A stretch of DNA of 64,000 nt from Robinsoniella peoriensis (lineage in GTDB: Bacteria; Bacillota; Clostridia; Lachnospirales; Lachnospiraceae), in assembly GCF_042680125.1 (NCBI RefSeq), contig NZ_JBHTNY010000007.1; one strand, given 5' to 3'. Both the position numbers and the translations under genes were made by a program. Below are positions 58,966 to 64,000 of this stretch, piece by piece. Numbering within the stretch: the first letter of the stretch is position 1; the number at the start of each line of letters is the position of its first letter. Under the pieces are notes generated by a model, which saw only the letters and a program-made list of their open reading frames with translations, had not been told where the DNA came from and made no database searches.

Positions 58966-59114
58966 ATATTTAAATTCCACCCATCCGTCTTCAATCTGTC
59001 TGTTATATTTTTATTATAAAACAACTTTTCTGACTTCGCAACTGAAACCCCGTGCTTTTTTTTTGATTTTGTGTTACAATTTTTCAAACAAAACAGAAAA
59101 GAGGCTTAAGTATT

Positions 59115-60311
59115 ATGATTGCATTATTCTTATCACCAATTTATCTGTTGGTGAACTTTTATATTCTTCGATGGATATTGAAATGGATGGGGTCATGTAC
59201 CCATTACTTTAAGAAAAAATGGTTTCGGGTTGTATTTATTGCAGCTTATATTTTTGTATCTACTTCCCTGTTAACTGCTTTTCTGATTACAAAACCGGTT
59301 GTAATTCACCGATTTTTAAAGACGGTAAGTAATTTTTATCTGGGAACATTTCTATACATCCTGCTTACTGTCGCTATCGTAGATCTGATTCGTATTATAC
59401 TGCGCCATTTGAAATTTATAGATCAGGAAAAGCTTCGCTCCCGCAGAACTTTTGTGCTGACCGGCACAGTTTGTGCCGTGGTCATTATCTCTCTGAGTGT
59501 CTATGGCACCCTGCATGCACGGCATCTATATCATACCAGCTATCAGGTGACCGTAGATAAATCCTGCGGCACTGACCAGTCCCTGAAGATCGCTCTGGTA
59601 GCGGACATGCACCTTGGCTATAGTATAGGCAGCTGGCATATGAAGCAGATGGCTGATAAAATTAATGCAATGGAACCGGATATTGTTTGTATTGCCGGAG
59701 ATATCTTCGATAATGAATTTGAGGCAATTAAAAATCCGGATGAGATTGCCCGGACTCTGCGCAGTATCAAAAGTAAATACGGTGTTTATGCCTGTTGGGG
59801 AAATCACGATATTGAAGAACCGATTCTTGCCGGATTTACCTTTGGCTCTCAAAAAAAGATTGGTGCAGATACGCAGATGGTAGACTTCTTAAAAGATTCC
59901 GGTATTACGCTTCTGACCGATCAGACAGTTCTGATCAACAATAATTTTTATCTGACAGGACGAAAGGACTACTCCGTTACCAAAAAGGATAAAGAAACCA
60001 GGAAAACCCCTGCTCAGTTAACGGAATCCTTAGACAAATCAAAACCAATCATTTTCATTGACCATCAGCCAAAAGCCCTTCAGGAAGCTGCGGATGCAGG
60101 TGTTGACCTGAATCTCTGCGGCCACACCCACGATGGCCAGATGTTCCCCGGTAATCTCACTATTGGTTTATTGTGGGAAAATGCATACGGATATCTGAAG
60201 AAGGACAACATGCATAACATCGTCACATCCGGCGTCGGGGTCTGGGGACCGAATATGCGCGTGGGTACCAAAAGTGAGGTTGTGGAAATTGATGTTGCAT
60301 TTACCAAATGA
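59115..60311 (+). CDS. Membrane-bound metallophosphoesterase (YkuE-like)
   Basis: 398 residues with four N-terminal membrane helices (residues 1-140) and a calcineurin-like phosphoesterase domain outside or inside the membrane. Metal motifs are LVADMHLGYSIG (about 157-168), IAGDIFDNEFE (about 195-205), WGNHDIEE and LNLCGHTHDGQMFPG. Relatives hydrolyse lipid or cyclic-nucleotide phosphates. GAGGC lies before the ATG. Alone between divergent and convergent genes. Confidence 0.92.
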   Translation: MIALFLSPIYLLVNFYILRWILKWMGSCTHYFKKKWFRVVFIAAYIFVSTSLLTAFLITKPVVIHRFLKTVSNFYLGTFLYILLTVAIVDLIRIILRHLKFIDQEKLRSRRTFVLTGTVCAVVIISLSVYGTLHARHLYHTSYQVTVDKSCGTDQSLKIALVADMHLGYSIGSWHMKQMADKINAMEPDIVCIAGDIFDNEFEAIKNPDEIARTLRSIKSKYGVYACWGNHDIEEPILAGFTFGSQKKIGADTQMVDFLKDSGITLLTDQTVLINNNFYLTGRKDYSVTKKDKETRKTPAQLTESLDKSKPIIFIDHQPKALQEAADAGVDLNLCGHTHDGQMFPGNLTIGLLWENAYGYLKKDNMHNIVTSGVGVWGPNMRVGTKSEVVEIDVAFTK

Positions 60312-60336
60312 TTATAATAGTTCCTTTTCCTAAAAA

Positions 60337-60373
60337 AGAAGCGCCAGTGCAGCCTGACGCTTCTTTTTTCTGT
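60337..60373. terminator. Bidirectional terminator
   Basis: AAAGAAGCG, 14-base loop, CGCTTCTTTTTT between the convergent phosphoesterase and foldase genes. Confidence 0.88.
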
Positions 60374-60387
60374 CTGATATATTTTTC

Positions 60388-61614
60388 TTACTCAGCAGCT
60401 TCCGTTGTTGCTGCTTCTGTTGTAACTGCTTCTGTCGTTGCCGCTTCTGTCGTTGCTGCTTCTGTTGTCGCTGCTTCCGAACCGGCCTCAGTTGTTTTCC
60501 CGGATACCGCTTCCGAAGATTTTTCACTTCCGGCAGCCTCCGTAGTTCCTTCACTTCCGGCTTCCGTCGTATTGCTCTGTGCTTCTGTCTCAGTCTGCTT
60601 TACGCTAACCTTATCTGTAAAATTAATCTTGCCCCAAACCTTATCTTCTACTTTGAATTCAGCCTTTTCTTTCCAGGCTGTGTAAACTTCTTCGTATTTG
60701 TCACTCTTTCTCTGGTTGATAATGGTTTGTTTCTGTGTCTCTGTAGCCTCTTTGTCAAAAGTACTCTTCATCTGCACAACATAATATCCGCTGTCTGTTT
60801 CAATTATGCTGTCTGCTGTTTCTCCGTCTTTTAACTTGTCTGCAGCTGTCTTTACTTCATCCGGTAACGTTCCGTTGTCTGTTCCATAAGAAGCGGTGGA
60901 AGCTGTCTTTTCTTCATCTACTTCTTTTACGGCTGCATCCATTTCTTTTCCGCCCTTTACGGCATCTAATACTTTCTGTGCATTGTCTTTTAACGCTTTT
61001 TTCTCATCGTCTGTTAAAGATTTTGTTGTTCCATCCGCATCTGTGGTATCAGCGGTACTGAATAATACATAGGAAACCGTCTTCTGAGCCGCCTCATCAT
61101 CGGATACGTTTGTATCTGCTTTTGCCTCAATTGCTTTTTTCATCTTGTTGTTAATCGTATAAAGTGTTAACACCCTGGAAACCGTCTCCTGGGATGCTGT
61201 TAATTCCTCAATCGTTTCTTCTGAATTCTCTTCCATAAACTGCTTTGCAGAGCTTTCAATTTTTGCTTTTTCTTCATCGGTAACCGTAATATCATAATCT
61301 GCCATATGTTTCTCTAAGATCAGCATTTCTTCCAGACTGTCCATCATCTGGGTTTTAAAAGTTGTACCATATGGGGTACCGCTTCCCATGAGATCCGTAT
61401 TCCACATATCTTCACCAAACATGGAACCATAAGAACTCTGCATCTGAGCCTGATTATAACGAAGCATAAAATTAGCAATTCCGAAAGGTACCTTTTCCCC
61501 GTCCAATGTTGCCACTGTCGCATCTGCATTTACATTTCCACACCCTGTCAGGGACGCTGCTGCCATACAGATACAGATTCCGGCAGCTACAAGTTTTTTA
61601 CCTAGCTTATTCAT
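60388..61614 (-). CDS. PrsA/SurA-like foldase lipoprotein
   Basis: 408 residues. Lipoprotein signal with lipobox SLTGC (about 22-26), an N-terminal chaperone part (VATLDGEKVPFGIANFMLRY) and a parvulin-like peptidyl-prolyl isomerase core (about 180-300; TVSYVLFSTADTT, TASYGTDNGTLPDEVKTAAD). The C-terminus is a Thr/Glu/Ala tail (about 345-408) with TTEAA repeats. Helps fold exported proteins at the membrane. Lies immediately downstream of mfd, a conserved Firmicute order. AGGAGG before the ATG. The Ala/Thr/Glu tail is not part of the family and is probably a surface spacer. Confidence 0.88.
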   Translation of the reverse strand: MNKLGKKLVAAGICICMAAASLTGCGNVNADATVATLDGEKVPFGIANFMLRYNQAQMQSSYGSMFGEDMWNTDLMGSGTPYGTTFKTQMMDSLEEMLILEKHMADYDITVTDEEKAKIESSAKQFMEENSEETIEELTASQETVSRVLTLYTINNKMKKAIEAKADTNVSDDEAAQKTVSYVLFSTADTTDADGTTKSLTDDEKKALKDNAQKVLDAVKGGKEMDAAVKEVDEEKTASTASYGTDNGTLPDEVKTAADKLKDGETADSIIETDSGYYVVQMKSTFDKEATETQKQTIINQRKSDKYEEVYTAWKEKAEFKVEDKVWGKINFTDKVSVKQTETEAQSNTTEAGSEGTTEAAGSEKSSEAVSGKTTEAGSEAATTEAATTEAATTEAVTTEAATTEAAE

Positions 61615-61650
61615 AAATAAGTTTCCTCCTAGAAAGTCTCAATTCCTTAT

Positions 61651-61679
61651 ATTATAGCCTGTTTTCAAAATCACCGCAA
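61651..61679 (-). promoter_or_regulatory. Promoter of the foldase gene
   Basis: Minus strand TTGCGG (61674-61679), 17-base spacer, perfect TATAAT (61651-61656). It gives the foldase expression independent of mfd. Confidence 0.65.
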
Positions 61680-61745
61680 TCCTTTTTGTTCATTTTTCAT
61701 CTAAAGTTCACTTTTTACCCCATCATTTTCGTAAATTTTCGCTCT

Positions 61746-64000
61746 TTACTTTCTTAACATCAGAATATCATTCAATATATCCCTTACCACCATAAGAATA
61801 TCATCGTTATCTTTCAGGCTTTTTCTTGGCTTACTGTAAATAAAATACGGGTTGGCTTCAATGGTGAACTTTACTTTTCCATTATAGCGCTTCAGCATTT
61901 CCTCAATCTTCACCGGATCTACGGAAGCCCGCTCAAACATGGTGAACTTAATAAAGTCACCCTTTTGTGATATTTCCACCACAAAACCTTTATGAGCCAA
62001 AGCTTTCAAGTTAGCGATCATCAGAAGGTTCTGGACTGATTTTGGCGGTTCTCCAAAACGATCCATCAGTTCTTCTAACATATCATCGTATTCTTCTTCA
62101 CTTTCAATTCCGGCAATCCTCTTATAGATGTCCAGTTTCTGGAATTCACTGCGGATATAGCGTTCCGGTATAAATGCATCAATATCCAGATCAATTGTTG
62201 TCTCATAGGATTCTTCAATTGTCTTTTCGCCTTTTAATTCACGTACCGATTCCCCAAGCATTTTGCAGTAAAGATCATAACCAATCGCTTCCATATGTCC
62301 ATGCTGTTCTGCTCCCAGCAGATTTCCTGCTCCGCGGATTTCCAGATCCCGCATGGCTATTTTAAAACCGGAACCTAGTTCCGTGAATTCCTTGATTGCG
62401 TGAAGCCGCTTTTCCGCTACTTCTTTAAGCATCTTATTGCGTTTATACATCAAAAATGCATATGCTGTACGGTTCGACCGCCCCACACGTCCTCTCAGCT
62501 GATAGAGCTGAGAAAGTCCCAGGGTATCGGCATCATGAATAATCATGGTATTAACATTGGAGATGTCCAATCCTGTTTCAATGATCGTCGTTGACACCAG
62601 CACGTCAATTTCGCCGTTAATGAAATCAAACATAATTCGTTCCAGTTCCCGCTCCTTCATCTGCCCATGGGCAAATGCTACATTTGCCTCCGGCACCAGT
62701 TTTGCTATGGTATTGGTCATTTCTACAATGGTATTTACCCTGTTATAGACATAATATACCTGTCCGCCTCTAGAAAGTTCCCTGTTGATTGCCTCTCGGA
62801 CCATTTCATCATTGTACTCCATCACATAAGTCTGTATCGGCATACGCTCCATAGGTGCTTCTTCTAATACACTCATGTCCCGGATACCGATTAAACTCAT
62901 GTGCAGCGTCCTTGGAATCGGTGTAGCTGTCAGAGTCAGAACATCTATATTATCTTTTAATTTCTTTATCTTCTCTTTATGGGTTACCCCAAAACGCTGC
63001 TCTTCATCAATAATCAGAAGCCCCAGATCTTTAAATTCCACATCCTTAGACAAGACTCTGTGGGTTCCTATTATGATATCTACCATTCCTTTTTTCAGGT
63101 CTGTTATCGTCCTTTTCTGTTCAGCCGAGGTACGGAACCGGCAAAGCAGATCCACACGTACCGGAAATTCCTTCATTCTCTGAACAAATGTATTATAATG
63201 CTGCTGCGCCAGAATTGTGGTAGGCACCAGATATACCACCTGTTTACCTTCCTGCGCCGCTTTAAATGCCGCCCGGATGGCAATTTCCGTTTTACCGTAT
63301 CCCACATCTCCGCAGACAAGGCGATCCATGATCTTAGTGCTCTCCATATCCTTTTTAGCTGCTTCTATTGCAAGCAGCTGATCTTCCGTCTCCTCAAAAG
63401 GAAACATCTCTTCAAATTCTTTCTGCCAAACCGTATCCGGACCGTAGATAAAACCCTCTCTCGCCTGTCGTACCGCATATAGTTCCACCAGGTCCTTTGC
63501 AATATCCTTTACTGCACTGCGTACCCTGGTCTTCGTCTTATTCCATTCCTGGGTACCAAGTTTATTCAGTTTTGGCTTCTTTGCATCGGAATCCGCATAT
63601 TTCTGGATTACATCCAGCTGGGTTGCCAGTATATAAAGATTGCTGCCACCGCTGTATTCAATCTTCATATAATCCTTTGTGACCCGGTCTACCTCTACTT
63701 TTTCGATTCCCTTGTAGATACCAAGTCCATGATTTTCATGAACTACATAGTCTCCTACGCTCAGTTCATTAAAACTTTCTATCTTCTGGCCTTCAAAGCT
63801 CTTGCGTTTTTTCTTCTTTTTCTTCTCTTTTCCAAAAATGTCACTTTCGGAAATAATGACAAACTTAATCAGCGGATATTCATAACCTCTGTGGGTATAT
63901 CCATGGGTTACCAGAATTTCTCCCGGCTTCACTTTCCTGTTCAGATCTTCCGTATAGAAACTGTTCAGGTCATATTCCCTGAGATCTTCTGAAAGGCGCT
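61746..64000 (-). CDS. mfd: Transcription-repair coupling factor (3' part, cut by window edge)
   Basis: Removes stalled RNA polymerase and recruits UvrA. About 750 C-terminal codons are visible; the frame is open to base 64000 (RLSEDLREYDLNSFYTEDLN), so a GTG at 63932 that could pass for a start is internal. Seen are the RNA polymerase-interacting CarD-like domain (VGDYVVHENHGLGIYKG), helicase motif I CGDVGYGKTEIAIRAAF, DEEQRFG, the motif V-VI GRVGRSNR, and the TRCF domain (RDLEIRGAGNLLGAEQHGHM). Stop at 61746. Foldase gene follows, 131 bases downstream. Confidence 0.97.
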   Translation of the reverse strand, partial: RLSEDLREYDLNSFYTEDLNRKVKPGEILVTHGYTHRGYEYPLIKFVIISESDIFGKEKKKKKKRKSFEGQKIESFNELSVGDYVVHENHGLGIYKGIEKVEVDRVTKDYMKIEYSGGSNLYILATQLDVIQKYADSDAKKPKLNKLGTQEWNKTKTRVRSAVKDIAKDLVELYAVRQAREGFIYGPDTVWQKEFEEMFPFEETEDQLLAIEAAKKDMESTKIMDRLVCGDVGYGKTEIAIRAAFKAAQEGKQVVYLVPTTILAQQHYNTFVQRMKEFPVRVDLLCRFRTSAEQKRTITDLKKGMVDIIIGTHRVLSKDVEFKDLGLLIIDEEQRFGVTHKEKIKKLKDNIDVLTLTATPIPRTLHMSLIGIRDMSVLEEAPMERMPIQTYVMEYNDEMVREAINRELSRGGQVYYVYNRVNTIVEMTNTIAKLVPEANVAFAHGQMKERELERIMFDFINGEIDVLVSTTIIETGLDISNVNTMIIHDADTLGLSQLYQLRGRVGRSNRTAYAFLMYKRNKMLKEVAEKRLHAIKEFTELGSGFKIAMRDLEIRGAGNLLGAEQHGHMEAIGYDLYCKMLGESVRELKGEKTIEESYETTIDLDIDAFIPERYIRSEFQKLDIYKRIAGIESEEEYDDMLEELMDRFGEPPKSVQNLLMIANLKALAHKGFVVEISQKGDFIKFTMFERASVDPVKIEEMLKRYNGKVKFTIEANPYFIYSKPRKSLKDNDDILMVVRDILNDILMLRK

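Noticed and set aside
61746..63932. mfd read as a complete 728-codon gene starting at 63932
   Set aside because: The frame continues to base 64000 with Mfd-like sequence, so the codon at 63932 is internal.

Overview
The window looks like one contiguous piece of a low-to-mid GC, spore-forming Firmicute of class Clostridia, most likely family Lachnospiraceae. The evidence is the protein content (spoVT, VanY and SleB-type wall enzymes, CW-repeat surface proteins, a LysRS with a C-terminal tRNA-binding extension, a DUF6145-like protein next to birA), AGGAGG ribosome binding sites, consensus sigma-A promoters and a T-rich intrinsic terminator after most operons. Genus cannot be fixed from the sequence alone. 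I see no plasmid, prophage, insertion sequence or CRISPR array; this is chromosomal core plus a small carbohydrate-uptake locus.

Left part (1-21.4 kb, all minus strand): the secE-nusG-rplK-rplA-rplJ-rplL-rpoB block is present but broken into separately promoted units. rpmG-secE-nusG-rplK-rplA ends at a terminator. Then come a MoxR/DUF58/DUF4129-like operon, an unknown gene, carB, an L10-leader-controlled rplJ-rplL unit, a CoA-acylating aldehyde dehydrogenase, a D-Ala-D-Ala carboxypeptidase and the 5' two thirds of rpoB, which has its own promoter and runs off the left edge. Upstream of the translation genes lie sdaAB-sdaAA (L-serine dehydratase) and an AgrA/AgrC-like two-component pair.

Middle part (21.4-50 kb): an XRE regulator and an acetyltransferase. 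Then a sugar locus: GH88 unsaturated glucuronyl hydrolase, solute-binding protein and two permeases, divergent from a membrane-anchored AraC regulator. Then housekeeping clusters: birA-DUF6145-dusB and greA-lysS; argF; a stomatin/NfeD pair; a SleB-type hydrolase; an rRNA/tRNA methyltransferase; dnaE-pfkA-trkA; a CPBP protease with a methyltransferase; ridA, a CvfB-like S1 protein and an acyl-ACP thioesterase; and tRNA-Gln(CUG).

Right part (50-64 kb): a CDF metal transporter and pncB, vanY with a decayed duplicate of its 3' end, spoVT, an OmpR/histidine kinase pair, a small alarmone synthetase, three membrane proteins or phosphoesterases, a PrsA-like foldase, and mfd, which runs off the right edge.

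The most interesting signals are in the non-coding DNA: Shine-Dalgarno sequences buried in the 3' arm of long stem-loops directly before vanY and spoVT; a near-identical leader element duplicated in front of rplK and rplA; a promoter placed inside a terminator hairpin upstream of rpmG; a perfect pair of LytTR-type boxes 22 bp apart; and a family of short palindromic elements with AGCGTGTTTGAAAA-like ends.
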